Source of the DNA: Rhinopomastus cyanomelas
Taxonomy: Eukaryota; Chordata; Aves; Bucerotiformes; Rhinopomastidae
DNA: 64,000 nt
Assembly (NCBI GenBank): GCA_013400115.1
Contig: VXBP01004064.1
Coordinates: forward strand, 186,194-250,193
Reading direction: 5' to 3'
Made by a program: the position numbers and the translations under genes. Each line of letters opens with the position of its first letter. Position 1 is the first letter of the stretch. The notes below the pieces were generated by a model, which was not told the origin of the DNA, searched no databases, and was given only the letters and a program-made list of their open reading frames with translations. This document shows positions 34,325 through 45,152 of this stretch, one piece after another.

Positions 34325-34758
34325 GGGTCTAGAGAAGACCATGAAAATTCTTGGTGGGCTGGAGCCCCTCTGTTCTGGAAGCAGGCTGAAAGAGTTGCAA
34401 TTGTTCAGCCTAAAGGGGAAAAGGCTCTGGGGGGACCTTAGAGCAACCTTCCAATCCCTGAAAGGGGCTGACAGAAGGCTGGGGAAGACTTCAATAGAGC
34501 AGGGAGCAATAGGATGAGAGGTCATGGTTTGAAGCTGGAAAAGGGCAGAATGAGGCTGTCCATGAGGAAAAATTTCTGAGGGAGGGGAATCCCTGGAACA
34601 GGTTGCCCAGAGAGGTGGTGGAGGTCCCATCCCTAGAGTCATTCAGGGTCAGGCTGGATGGGGCTCTGGGCAATCTGGTCTGGTTAGAGATGGCTCTGCT
34701 TGTTGTCGGGGGTTGAACTAGACAACCTTTGGAGGTCCCTTGCAACTCTGTGATTAAG
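34325..34758 (+). mobile_element. CR1 fragment, 3' part, distinct subfamily
   Basis: Sense CR1: ggctggagcccctctgttct, ggaccttagagcaaccttcc, ggaacaggttgcccagagag and caacctttggaggtccctt. Confidence 0.92.
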
Positions 34759-35454
34759 TTATGATGTGATTTTTGTTATAAGTGAATAGCATGCATGATA
34801 AATGTTATAGGACCTCATGTCTGCTTTCATTAGCAGTCCTGTGCCATCAAAGCTCTACTTGCAGGGCAAACAGAAGGAGCAGTGCAGGGTATTTTAGCCA
34901 CTGGAGTGTGGAGATAAGTCAAACTTTATACACGGGCAGCTAATCTTTGGAAAGGGTCACTGCTGGGTTGGTATAATTGCTTTTCAGAGGAGAAACACAG
35001 AGTGTTTTCAGTTGAACACAACTGAAACACCTTGGCATCCTCTGAAGCAGAGTTGGATCAAGAGAGCTGGCATCCTCTCACACAAAACAATTGGGTTGAA
35101 CTGCCTTTGAAGAGTTTGAACTGGCAGTGCTGTGCTCTGGCTGCAGGGTAACTTGGCTGAGAACGTTAGGATTTCCCCTGACATGAAGCCATTAGAAAAA
35201 ATAATCATTTCCATCTCTCCCACCCTCATTCAAAAGGAGAAACTGTTTCTACTGGCAGGCTTGCTGCGTGTTAGTCCTTCATGAAAGCAGAAGCAGAATT
35301 AAAACCATTAAGCTTGTAGTAATTAATGAGCAGAAGACACAAATTAAAGGTGTATTAAGTAATTTATAATTGAATGGACTATTAGATTTTATTTTACAGT
35401 CAGAACATGCAAAATTAATTCGGAGATAATGAAAAACTCGCAAGGTATATAACA
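34759..35454. other. Unassigned stretch
   Basis: No gene or repeat recognised. The minus-strand frame at 35008-35229 has no support. Confidence 0.4.
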
Positions 35455-35816
35455 AGGGTAAGTGTAGAGTCTTGCATCTGGTCAAGAACAACCCCAGGTA
35501 CCAGTGTAGACTGGGGACTGACTTGTTGGAGAGCAGTGTAGGAGAAAGAGACCTGGGGGTCGTGGTGGACAGCAGGATGACCATGAGCCAGCAGTGTGTC
35601 CTTGTGGCCAAGAGGGTCAACAGCATTCTGGGGTGGATCAGAAGGGGGGTGGTTAGCAGATCAGGAAAGGTTCTTCTCCTCTAGCCTCTACTCTGCAGTG
35701 GTGAGACCATATCTGGAGTATTGTGTCCATTTCTGGGCCCCTCATTTCAAGAAGGACACTGAGCTACTGGAAGGAGTCCAACATAGAGCAATGAGGATGA
35801 TGAAGGTGGTGGAGCA
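35455..35816 (+). mobile_element. CR1 fragment, internal
   Basis: Sense CR1 from gtagagtcttgcatctggtc through caccctgggg-type ctggggtggatcagaag to gaggatgatgaaggtggtg. No 3' tail. It is directly followed by an antisense CR1 piece. Confidence 0.92.
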
Positions 35817-35935
35817 TTTAGTCACAACATCATGGGAGGGTATCAGATTAGCCAAACATGATTTCCCCTTGGTAAATCCGTGCTGACTACTCCTGATTAC
35901 CTGAGTGTTTAATAATTTGTGCAAGTGTTAGATAC
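35817..35935 (-). mobile_element. CR1 ORF2 RT fragment, antisense
   Basis: The complement encodes an early RT motif (SSQHGFTKGKSCL, near 35865-35905), conserved among CR1 copies. The fragment lacks both ends. Confidence 0.85.
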
Positions 35936-36231
35936 CAGATAATCATCTCAGCATCTAGGTATCAGCTGCACCCCATAATTCTCTAGGCTGTTGTTCTCAG
36001 TGTTTATTAATTTCAGCTTCTCTTGGACTTCTCTTGTGATTTCTGTAAAGTAATTAAGTCTGCTTATGAAATTGTAAAAGAATTTATAACTTCAGAACTT
36101 GCTTAGAGTCCTGTATGCTTATTGCCAAGAGTTGCAGGGCTACAGAAGGGACAATCAGACAACTAGTCACAGGTAAAGAGCACAGCAATTGCTGCCTGTA
36201 TTTCCAGAGCTGTAAACACTGGTGGTGCTCA

Positions 36232-36455
36232 CAGAATCACAGAATTATTGAGGATGGAACAGACCTCTAAGACCATCCAGCCCTGCCTATGACCTAACAT
36301 TACCACAATCACCTAGATCAGGGCACTAAGTGCTACAGCCAGTCTATTCTTCAACACTCCAGGAATGGGGATGCCACCACTGCTGTGGCCAGTCCATTCC
36401 AGTGTCTGAGCACCCTTTCCATGAGGAAGGGCTTCCTAATATCCACTCTTTCCCG
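36232..36455 (-). mobile_element. CR1 fragment, 3' end
   Basis: Antisense CR1: cacagaatcacagaattatt, ctaagaccatccagccctgc and gaggaagggcttcctaata. Same subfamily as 45153-45555 and 56343-56815. Confidence 0.93.
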
Positions 36456-36656
36456 ACACAATCTCATTAATGTATTTTTCTTGTTCTGGAGGAAGGATGG
36501 TCTGTTCCAGGGAGCCCTCGAAGACAGCCTGCGTGAGAGCTCGGAGATACAGAAGTGCTGCTGCTCCCTCTTGTGGTTTTTACTGAAGAGGACAAACCAA
36601 AGAAACAGCAAGATGTTTGATCTTCTGGCTCTGACAGCAGCAGTTCACCTGGAGAT

Positions 36657-36845
36657 TATAGAATCATAGAACAGTTTCAGCTGGAAGAGACCTTCAGGAT
36701 CATCAAGTTCAAGCTTTTCCCAGTCCTATCAGCACCACTAAACCCTGTCCCCCAGCACAACATCTACTCTTCTTTCATCACCTCCAAGGATGGTGACTCA
36801 ACCGCCTCCATAGGCAGGCTGTTCCAGGGCCTGACAACCCTTATT
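36657..36845 (-). mobile_element. CR1 fragment, 3' end
   Basis: Antisense CR1: agaatcatagaacagtttca, cctatcagcaccactaaacc and gcaggctgttccagggcct. Same subfamily as 39490-40300 and 57717-58125. Confidence 0.92.
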
Positions 36846-36984
36846 ATCACCAGTTAAATGCAGAAGCTAATCTTACTTCGAGAAATCTTCATTTTTGCCT
36901 GCTCAGAAACTGCCAAACTCTGGTTGCCCGGTGGCAGAGAACCCATCCTCCTCTGTGCTGCTTACAGGGGCTGGCAGGCAGAGT

Positions 36985-37125
36985 TTGAGCCAAGAGACCC
37001 AGCTCCCTCAGCCTTTCCTCATAAGGGAGATCATCCATTGCCTTCATCATCTTGGTGGCTCTATGCTGGACTCTCTCCAGCAGTTCTGTGTCCTCCTTGA
37101 ACTGAGATGGCTTAAAGGTCTGAGG
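36985..37125 (-). mobile_element. CR1 internal fragment
   Basis: Antisense CR1: gagccaagagacccagctcc, tctatgctggactctctcca and tcctccttgaactgagatgg. No tail. Confidence 0.88.
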
Positions 37126-37299
37126 GACCATGTCAATCTAGGAAGTACTTGGTACAGACCTTTACAAAACATTCTGGATGTGTATTAAACACTCATAGGG
37201 CTTGCTAATCTCACCAGAACAAGCATGAAACACTTAAACATAAAAGAGAGGTGATTTCCAGCTAGAGCCGAGTCTGAGCCAAGCACTTTTCTATCCAGA

Positions 37300-37460
37300 G
37301 AAATGTTGTCTTCCAGGTTTGTTGCCCTTCTCTGGCCTCGCTCCAGCACCTCAGTGTCCTTCTGATACTGTAATGCCCAAAACTGGACCCAGTACTCAAG
37401 GTGCAGTCTCACAAGTGCAGAGTACAGGGGCACCATCACCTCCCTACTCCTGCTGGTTAC
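37300..37460 (-). mobile_element. CR1 internal fragment
   Basis: Antisense CR1: tgcccttctctggcctcgct, aactggacccagtactcaag and tccctactcctgctggtta. No tail. Confidence 0.88.
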
Positions 37461-38175
37461 ACTTAATATCCAATGTAATGCCAGTGATGTCTCTGATTGA
37501 GCATGTCAGCTTAGGAGACAGCATCCCATGATATGATGCTCGCATCTTTATCCAGTCTTGTGTTAATGTCAAGATTTCTGAAGCTCCAGTTTCTCACACT
37601 GTAACTAACCTGAAGTAGATGTTGTACAGAATTGCACTGAGCAAAATCAAACTGCCGTGAAGTTCATGTGTGGCACTAATTGCTATTTAACTGCATGGTT
37701 ATTACAAGAGCTTTTAATTAACCCAGTCATCATACTGTGGCATACAAATTGCGTGTAATAGCAGCGCGCTGAGCAGAACACAAAATTAGATTTGCCTGAA
37801 CTGTGGAAATCGGTTTCATCGTGTTCTTAGGTTTCACCATCTTCTTGTGCTTCTTTTTCTGTCGTTAAATATTGTGAAATATTTAAGAACGTTTGACCAA
37901 ATGGAAAAATAATCAACAAATTAACAGAAATGCTCCATTAAGTTGCTGCAGATGATTGTCCATTTTAAAGTTGATAGAAGTCTTTAATTGTTCCTGAAAT
38001 TCAGAGAGGTTTGGTGGTTTTTCAGGCTCGCTGTTCTCTTGGTATTTTTGGTTGCCTTTGAGAATTATTTTCTACATTCCTTTAATATTTGTGTTTGAAG
38101 TCAAGAAAAAGTGCTTGGTTTGCGAAACATTTAGTGGGAATACCCTCTCAGTGTAAGTGGAAGTGATGGGGTGAT
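37461..38175. other. Unassigned A+T-rich stretch
   Basis: No feature recognised. Confidence 0.4.
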
Positions 38176-38400
38176 GACTGGAGACTGGAGCGATGGGCTG
38201 AGGCCAGTGGGATGAGGTTCAACAAAGCAGAGTGATTGGGGTTTGTTATAGAACAAATGAAGTATGCTCCTGTCCACAACTCATCATGTTCTTTGAGGTT
38301 ACTTCCTTACAGAAAGAAAAAAAGCCAAAATCAATATATAGGCTGGGCTTGATGATCCTATAGGTCTTTTCCAGCCTCAACAATTCTATGTGATTCTGTA
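38176..38400 (+). mobile_element. CR1 remnant with a large internal gap
   Basis: Two sense CR1 segments: ggagcgatgggctgaggcca (near 38187) and the tail gggcttgatgatcctatagg, cagcctcaacaattctatg (38340-38400). About 100 bp between them is not CR1-like. Confidence 0.75.
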
Positions 38401-38517
38401 TAGGTAGTGACCTGCTTATACACCTGATACTCCTTCAGAAGGAGTAGTTTTGAGGTTTTATAATATTATAACATGAGTAGTGATGTGTTTGCTGCATTCA
38501 GTATGGATATAGTGTTG

Positions 38518-38828
38518 GGAATCATAGAACTTAGGGATTGGAAAGGACCTTGAAAGATCATCCAGTCCAGTCCCCCTGCCACAGCAGGATCACCTAGATC
38601 AAGTTGCGTAGAAATATATTCAGGCAGGTTTTAAACATCTCCAGAGAAGGAGACTCCACAACCCCCATGGGCAGCTTATTCCAGTGCTCTGTCACCCTCA
38701 CTGCGAAGAAGTTCCTTCTCATACTGATGTGGATCCTCCTATGTTCCAGCTTGCACCCATTGCCCCTTGTCCTATCATTAGCTGACACCGAGAAGAGCCT
38801 GGCTTCATCCTCCTGATACCCACCCTTC
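38518..38828 (-). mobile_element. CR1 fragment, 3' part
   Basis: Antisense CR1: ggaatcatagaacttaggga, ccagtccagtccccctgcca, agaaggagactccacaacc and cattgccccttgtcctatca. It ends 148 bp before the exon at 38977. Confidence 0.93.
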
Positions 38829-38976
38829 ACAGTATGACAGTTAATGATATTTCTTTTAGCTTAACAGTCACAGAACATTTCTGTTGAAGTGGACTTAAAC
38901 TGAACCAAATTCTACCTAACAATTTTGTTTATGTGTGGTTTCTTTCCTTTTTCTTGTGGCCTTTTTGTCCTTTTAG

Positions 38977-39110
38977 GTGAAAACGGTATGTGGTCCTCCA
39001 GTGAGGAAACCTGTTCAGCCTCCAGATTGCTCCTTTGATCATGGATATGATAATCAAAGGTTGAAGATGTTCTCAAGAGACAACAAAGAAATGCTCACCA
39101 ACAGAAGACA
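38977..39110 (+). CDS. Probable internal coding exon, unknown protein
   Basis: Acceptor gcctttttgtccttttag and donor gaagaca/gtaagg bound 134 nt that are open in one frame only, starting in phase 0 and ending in phase 2. The peptide begins VKTVCGPPVRKPVQPPD and ends LTNRRQ. It is rich in charged residues and Pro, with no recognised domain. It may belong to the gene starting at 13.1-19.4 kb (same strand), but exon 3 ends in phase 1, so at least one more exon must lie between. Alternatively it is part of another gene. Confidence 0.5.
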
Positions 39111-39489
39111 GTAAGGCATTGCTTTTACAGCCAGAAGGAATAAAGTAAGCCATTAATTTTCCAACAGAATAGATCAAATTAAGTGCAATGACATGCTTAA
39201 GTACAGAATAGATAAAGTCTCAAAGACTGAAGCACTTGAAAATACTTGCATTTGTTGTTTGGAAGTATTTTAGAGAGTGGATAGCAGTGGCAGAATACAG
39301 ATTCTAACTCTATGTGTAAACCTTCAATCACATTTAACTGATACCATTAAGTCTGTGACAAGTGATGGTGACTTTTATGAGAAGACCTGTGCAATGTGTG
39401 CACACTGACCAGACAAAAATGAGAATTGTTTGGCTTATGTACCTACCTGTTGTACTGAATGAAACACCTAGAACTCTAGAAAAATATTT
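39111..39489. other. Unassigned stretch after the exon
   Basis: Presumed intron. No repeat recognised. Confidence 0.4.
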
Positions 39490-39576
39490 ATAGATCATAG
39501 AACAGTTTTGGCTGAAAGACACCTTCAAGATTGGGTCAAAACTTTTCCTGACCCTATCAGCACCACTAAACCCCAA

Positions 39577-39633
39577 TGCAACAACTACCTTTCTCTGCAA
39601 CAACTACCTTTCTCTGCAACAACTACCTTTCTC
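39577..39633. repeat. Three perfect 19-bp tandem units
   Basis: The unit tgcaacaactacctttctc occurs three times head to tail inside the CR1. It is probably a local expansion of one CR1 segment. Confidence 0.92.
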
Positions 39634-39724
39634 TTCAACACCTCCAAGGATGGTGACTCAACCCCCTCCCTGGGCAGGCTGTTGCAATGCCTGACAACCC
39701 TTTCAGAAAAGAAATTCCTCCTGA

Positions 39725-40025
39725 CATCCACCTTGAACCTCCCCTGGTGCAGCTTAAGGCCATTCCCCTTGTCCTGTCACTGGCCACTAGGGAGAACAGA
39801 CCAACTCCTGCCTCTCTACAACCCCCTTTTATGTAGTTGTAGAGAGCAAGATGATCTCCCCTCAATCTCCTCTTNCATCCCCCTTGAACCTCCCCTGGTG
39901 CAGCTTAAGGCCATTCCCCTTGTCCTGTCACTGGCCACTAGGGAGAACAGACCAACTCCTGCCTCTCTACAACCCCCTTTTATGTAGTTGTAGAGAGCAA
40001 GATGATCTCCCCTCAATCTCCTCTT
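39725..40025. repeat. 150-bp direct duplication separated by one N
   Basis: 39725-39874 and 39876-40025 are identical apart from one base (catccacc versus catccccc). The only ambiguous base of the window, N at 39875, sits exactly between them, which suggests a contig join rather than biology. Confidence 0.93.
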
Positions 40026-40484
40026 TTCCAAGCTAAAAAGCCCCAGATCCCTTAGCTGTTCCTCATACAACACCTCTTCCTAATCCTTTCCTAGCTTTGT
40101 AGCTGACTCTGTTCTCTCTCCAGCCCTTCAATGTCCCTCTTGTAGTGAGGTGCCCAACACTGGACAAAGAACTTGAGGTGTGGCCTCCCCAAAGCTGAGT
40201 AGAGGGGAATGATCACCTCCCTGCTCCTGCTGGTCACACTATTCCTGATACAGACCAGAATGTCCCAGGCCTTCTTGTCCACCTGTGCACACTGCCTGCC
40301 TGAATTCTGCCTGCCTGAGGAGTGGAAGGACGTTATGGCATACTACAGGTGTTACCCCAAAAAGAAGGAGGTGGGAGAAAGTTTGAGAATCACTCACACA
40401 GATTTCAGTTTAACAACTTCATAGCTGGTATCACTTCATTTGCTGCCTCCTGGATCACCTCCTTCTATATTAGTCGCAATCTTT

Positions 40485-40583
40485 TTAGGTTTCACTTTGG
40501 TCTAGGTGATCCTGCTCTGGCAGGGAGATTGGACTAGATCTTTCAAGGTCCCTTCCAATCCCTAATGATTCTATGATTCTGTG
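40485..40583 (+). mobile_element. CR1 3' tail fragment
   Basis: Sense CR1: ggtctaggtgatcctgctct, caggtccc-type aaggtcccttccaatcccta and the tail tgattctatgattctgtga. Confidence 0.9.
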
Positions 40584-40762
40584 AGAGTGGCTGAGCGCTG
40601 GCACAAGCCGCCCAGGGCGGTGGTGAAGTCTTTGTTCCTGGAGGTGTTTAAAAACTGAATAGCTAGAGCAGTTGAGGCCTTGGTGTAGGGGCTGAGATGA
40701 GGACTGGTCTTGATGATTCTGGAGGGTTTTTCCAGCCATGATGATTCTGCGATTCTATGACA
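40584..40762 (+). mobile_element. CR1 3' end directly following another CR1 tail
   Basis: Sense CR1 of a different subfamily: gagtggctgagcgctggcac, cctggaggtgtttaaaaact and tttccagccatgatgattct. It starts exactly where the preceding tail repeats stop, so one of the two inserted at the other's end. Confidence 0.92.
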
Positions 40763-42136
40763 AAAACATGCCGGAGGGTTTCACACACGTTGGGAATGCA
40801 CTTTTTGGAGAGTTCTCTTGGTTAAGAAGATTCAGACTCAGCCTTAGAAGCACAAAGAAACAAATCCTGCAAATGCAGAAACAAGCTAATCATGTTTGAG
40901 CAAGAAAGGCTCCTGATCTGCCCCACAGATAACTCTGGGGAATGACTTTTGTGGTGGATTAATTGGCAGAGAAGAGATCTAATGAGAGGTGAGCAGCACT
41001 GGAAGTGCTTGTGTTTGTGCCTGTGCTGCAGAGAAGTGAAGATGTCAGGCTTTGGGGATGTGGATCAGGGTAGCGAGCTTAATCACTGTGCCAGGAAAGC
41101 AAATTAGAAGGTACAAGTAGCATGCTAAAAATCAGGTAATCAATTCAGTGTGGTCTGGATGAAACTCAGCCTGAGCCAATGTTTAGCACTTTTAGGAAAA
41201 CTGTGGTGTGCTTGTAGATCAATCAAGGAAATAGGAAAATCAGCTTACAAAGAAGTAGTCACAGGATTAGATTTGTTTAACCTGGAAAAGAAAAACCATG
41301 AGGAGAAAATGCAAAGTGTAAACAGAGTGTTGCTAGGGGAAAGAAATATGACAGAATCACAGATTCAGAGCAGGATCACCTAGCCCAAAATACCTGTTCC
41401 CTGCTTGCGTGGTGTCTAGGACACATAGCAAACATTTAAAATATATTCTGATTTAACAGTAGGGAGAGTTTTCTAGTGGCAAGGATAATAGGAAACACAA
41501 AGTAGGTAGTTTTCAAGTCCAGCATCTGCCTAAGGGAGAAGGTATTTAAGAACAGATAAGGTAAGACATAGAGAAGTGATGCAGCAAGAGCAGATATTTC
41601 CTTAGAGATCTGGGGATAAACTGGATAACCTCTTAAAATCCCCTCCAGCCCTTTGATTCTGAATCTAGGATTATCTAAATCCTGTGTTGCTCATCTTCTG
41701 TTGCCATGGTCCCTGGATACCGTGACATTTTAGGAGCAATAATGACCTGAGCAGGCATTGTTGCTTTTCTCTATAAATACTTAAGAACACCTGAACCTTT
41801 ACACTCATGCTGCTTCCTTTTCTTCCCTCTTGCTCACTAGTACAGTAGTAAATAAAAACAGTGGTGAATTTACCTACCGTACATCTCAGATAAATCTTAT
41901 AGCCTTTGCTGTCTCTCATACCATCTTTTGCCATCAAACCTGGATGAAAAAAGAGGGTGTTACTGAAATGAAATCTTACTTCATACTTGACATTTCATAT
42001 CCTTCAGCTTTTTCCTTTTTGATTTAAGTTTTTTGGGTTTTTTTTTTTCCAAATTGAGATGTCATGACGGTATGACCCTTGATTATGAAATTAGGAAATG
42101 TTCTTGGTCTAGCATGTGACACAGTGCAGATACAGA
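40763..42136. other. Unassigned stretch, traces of CR1
   Basis: Possible tiny CR1 tail scraps at 41350-41395 (acagaatcacagattcagag, gcaggatcacctagccc) and 41600-41670, both too short to call. No gene recognised. Confidence 0.4.
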
Positions 42137-42225
42137 CACAAAGATCATTAGGGGTTGAAAGGGACCTCCAGAGATAATCAAGTCCAACTTGATCAAGTCC
42201 TTCTCTGCAGGACTGCTCTGTATGT
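42137..42225 (-). mobile_element. CR1 3' tail fragment
   Basis: Antisense tail: acacaaagatcattaggggt and gaaagggacctccagagata. Confidence 0.85.
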
Positions 42226-42654
42226 ACTGTACATCTTGAAACCACTCCTCTGAAATGAAAATAGATGTAAAAGAAGAAAATAGCAAAAATATGTGTATTG
42301 AAGGATTCAAGAGTAGTGGAGATTATTAAGAAGAGCTAATCAACCTTTGAAGTTCTGTATGAAATGCAGAGGAATTAAACAGCACGATTGATTCTAATTG
42401 CTGAGCAAGTTGTTAGAAAGTGATTATCATAAGCATCTGCCATCAAATAAATGCTTAGCTTCTGCACAGCTCTTTGGCTGGGGAAGGGAATTTTCTCCTT
42501 CAGATCTTTGCGTCAGAGAGACAAGTCTGACATTAGGGATAAAATGAAATGGTGCACGATCCCTTTGTTGATGTTAATTGTAGGGTTTGGTCTAAATTTT
42601 ATAATGAGATATAAAAGTAAATTATTACTAATGGCAATAATCTGTTCTAAAGAT
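42226..42654. other. Unassigned A+T-rich stretch
   Basis: No feature called. Confidence 0.4.
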
Positions 42655-42935
42655 ATCACAGAATCACAGAACATGAGGAATTGGAAAGGACCTTGAAAGA
42701 TCATCTGGTTCAACCGCCCCACCACAGCAGTTGCACAGAAAATTGTCCAGGCAGGTTTTAAACAACTTCAGAGGAGGATACTCCACAACCACCCTGGGTA
42801 ACCCATTCCATTGCTCTGTCATCCTCACTGGTAAGAAGTTCCTTCTCCTATCTTCCTTCTGACACCTGTTTTCACTTGTCCTATCATTGGATGCCACTGA
42901 GCAGAGCCTAACTCTGTCCTGCTGACATTCACCCA
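42655..42935 (-). mobile_element. CR1 fragment, 3' part
   Basis: Antisense CR1: atcacagaatcacagaacat, agaaaattgtccaggcaggt and cttgtcctatcattggatgc. Confidence 0.93.
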
Positions 42936-42946
42936 TATGTTTGGGT

Positions 42947-43010
42947 AAATCTCATCACACTTTGGGATGGACTTTATTAAATCTCATCACACTTTGGGAT
43001 GGACTTTATT
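42947..43010. repeat. Perfect 32-bp tandem duplication
   Basis: The unit beginning aaatctcatcacactttggg occurs at 42947-42978 and again at 42979-43010 with no difference, which implies a recent duplication. Confidence 0.93.
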
Positions 43011-43679
43011 TAATTACCTAAATGCAGAAAAATCAGTGTTGCATTTTGATTATCTCAAGATAAATGATCTATTTTCAATTTTGTTTGCTTGAATAAGGAT
43101 ATAATTTCCTGTAGCTTTTGTCCCATCGACATCTGAGATGTTTGCTGTGCTCAGCAGGGGTTGTAATAAAAGGATTCTAGCAATGACTGAAATAATTTTT
43201 ATTAGGCTGGTAATTTACAAAATGCATTTTCTTATCAATTGGAAAACCTTGGGTAGAGCCACATTACATAAAGAAGAGCATTTATAAAGTCACAGAATAT
43301 TGTTGAAAGACAGACATGATAAAGACCAGTGACCAAAGATAATCTAAGAGTTTGAACTATGGCATCATCATCCCTTCATTCTGGAGTGTTTTACACGTAG
43401 ATTTTACACAGTCATAGAAAAATAGACTTGCTCCAGGATTTAATGTTAGTGATCTGAAGATTCATAGAGGTTTTAGTGGGAAATTTAGGGCTACTTTACC
43501 ATTGTTTATGACAACGTGTAGTAGTGTTTCATCTGAATACCAAGAAAAACTCGTGCTGCATGTGCAAAAGCCTACATAAAATAAATAACCATGAGTCACA
43601 GCAGATGGTACTAGACAGAGGAATCTCAGCATTTGTGCCTCACTGAAGTTCTTATCAAAGGAATATGATCTAACTGATT
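43011..43679. other. Unassigned stretch
   Basis: No gene or repeat recognised. Confidence 0.4.
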
Positions 43680-43722
43680 TCAATTCCTAATGTTCTGTGA
43701 TTCTGTAATTCTGTGATGTATA
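43680..43722 (+). mobile_element. CR1 tail scrap
   Basis: Only the terminal part remains: caattcctaatgttctgtga, ttctgtaattctgtgatg. Confidence 0.7.
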
Positions 43723-44019
43723 GGATATATTTCAAGTAATAATTCAAGTCATATTTCACAGTGACGCCCCTTTAACTCATCGATGTTCTGAACCATTTGT
43801 AAACACAGATTATTTTCACACCTCTGGCCATGGCTGTTTAATGCAACAGCTATCAAGTAATTATTTCAGCAATATTTTGGGTTAAGAAATACCTTCTAGG
43901 GGGTCCACTTTCACTGTAATGTTCACAGCAATCTTCTACAAAACCCATAGGCTTACCAGTCTGGACAGGAAACTCCTGTGTGCTGGTGTCCAGCACCGCA
44001 GCCTTTTCAGTCTCTGTAT
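43723..44019. other. Unassigned stretch
   Basis: No feature recognised. Confidence 0.35.
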
Positions 44020-44290
44020 TCACAGAATTACAGAACATTAGGGATTTGAAGGAGCTTCGAAACATCATCCAGTCCAATACCCCTGCCACAGCAGGATCCC
44101 TTAGATCATGTTGCACAGGAACATGTCCTGGTGAGTTTTAAACATCTTCAGAGACGGAGACTCCACAAACTCTCTGGGCAGCCCCTTCCAGTACTCTGTC
44201 ATCCTCAATGGGAAGAAGTTCCTCATATTGATGTGGAACCTCCTCTGTGTGAATGGAAATTCACACCCATTGTGTCTCCCCTTGTCCTAT
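44020..44290 (-). mobile_element. CR1 fragment abutting an LTR
   Basis: Antisense CR1: cacagaattacagaacatta, ccagtccaatacccctgcca and gaacctcctctgtgtgaatg. It stops at cttgtcctat, where the LTR-like element starts with tgtggtggg. CR1 sequence does not resume after that element. Confidence 0.92.
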
Positions 44291-45120
44291 TGTGGTGGGT
44301 TCAAGGCCACAACTGAACAGAAGGAAAAGCAGCTAGGACTCGAGATCTCAGATAGAATTTTCCAGACAATGGATAGCTTAGGGAAAATAAAAGGGGTTTA
44401 TTAAACCTATAGCTATAAACAGAAAGAAGAAAAAGGTTACGCAAGTTAGTGCACACAAGCCAGAAACTCCGTCACAAATGCCATCACGCATTCTGAGAAA
44501 AGTACAGTGGGAGGTTACTACCTTATTGGTCTCTGGGATTTTACATTAAAGACGTGGGGAAAGCATGTCAGTCAAGAGGAGAGGGTACAACCACCCTCTC
44601 TTCTTCTGTTCTGAGAGACTTGTCAGGTCCCCCATGAGTCACACCCCATGGTCTGCAGATATTGAACCCTTGGCCATTCCAAACTGGCGAATTCTCCAAT
44701 TCCTCCTGCTGATCAGTAGCTCAAAGATGGTAGTGGTGACATGGCTAGTCAATGTCAAGCACACAGTGGTGACAACTGCATCACCAGGGGGCCTCCCCAT
44801 GATGAAAGACAGTGGCTAAGAGAGAGTTCCATTCTGGGTGCGTCTCTCTCTGGTTCACTCTCTCTCTGTCTTTCTCTGTCTCCCATCCTCTGGCTTTGGT
44901 TACGGGGGAAAGGGGAGTACTTTTCAGCTCACCATGGGTTGCTGGATGCGGTTCTGGCTCTCTCCATTTAGGGAGGAATTGGCACTTGATGGTTCTTGCT
45001 ACACCTAGCCGCCTTGAAAGGCGAGTCAGGGAAGGGCTTTCCATCAGCATAGCTCACAAACTCTGCTGGCATCAAGGCTTGCCATTACAGCTCAGGGCCA
45101 GGGCTTGGTCGGCTTAAAGA
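44291..45120 (-). mobile_element. LTR-like element, third copy, partial
   Basis: Antisense to 23143-24351: starts tgtggtgggttcaaggccac, shares gcacacaagccagaaactcc and gagctcac-type segments with the copy at 26918-27560, and carries an AATAAA polyadenylation signal on the minus strand (tttatt, 44397-44402). The right edge is uncertain; the region after about 44960 is not shared with the other copies. Confidence 0.58.
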
Positions 45121-45152
45121 GAGTACTCCAGTATGAGCTTTCACTGATTTGG

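Larger units (their letters stand above)
39490..40300 (-). mobile_element. CR1 fragment with tandem expansion and a duplicated block
   Basis: Antisense CR1 from agatcatagaacagttttgg through gcaggctgttgcaatgcctg to aatgtcccaggccttcttgt. Two abnormalities inflate it: three 19-bp tandem units at 39577-39633 and a 150-bp block present twice around an N at 39875. Confidence 0.93.

Noticed and set aside
39508..39987. 159-codon frame containing an unknown residue
   Set aside because: Antisense of a CR1 and running across the duplicated block and the N.
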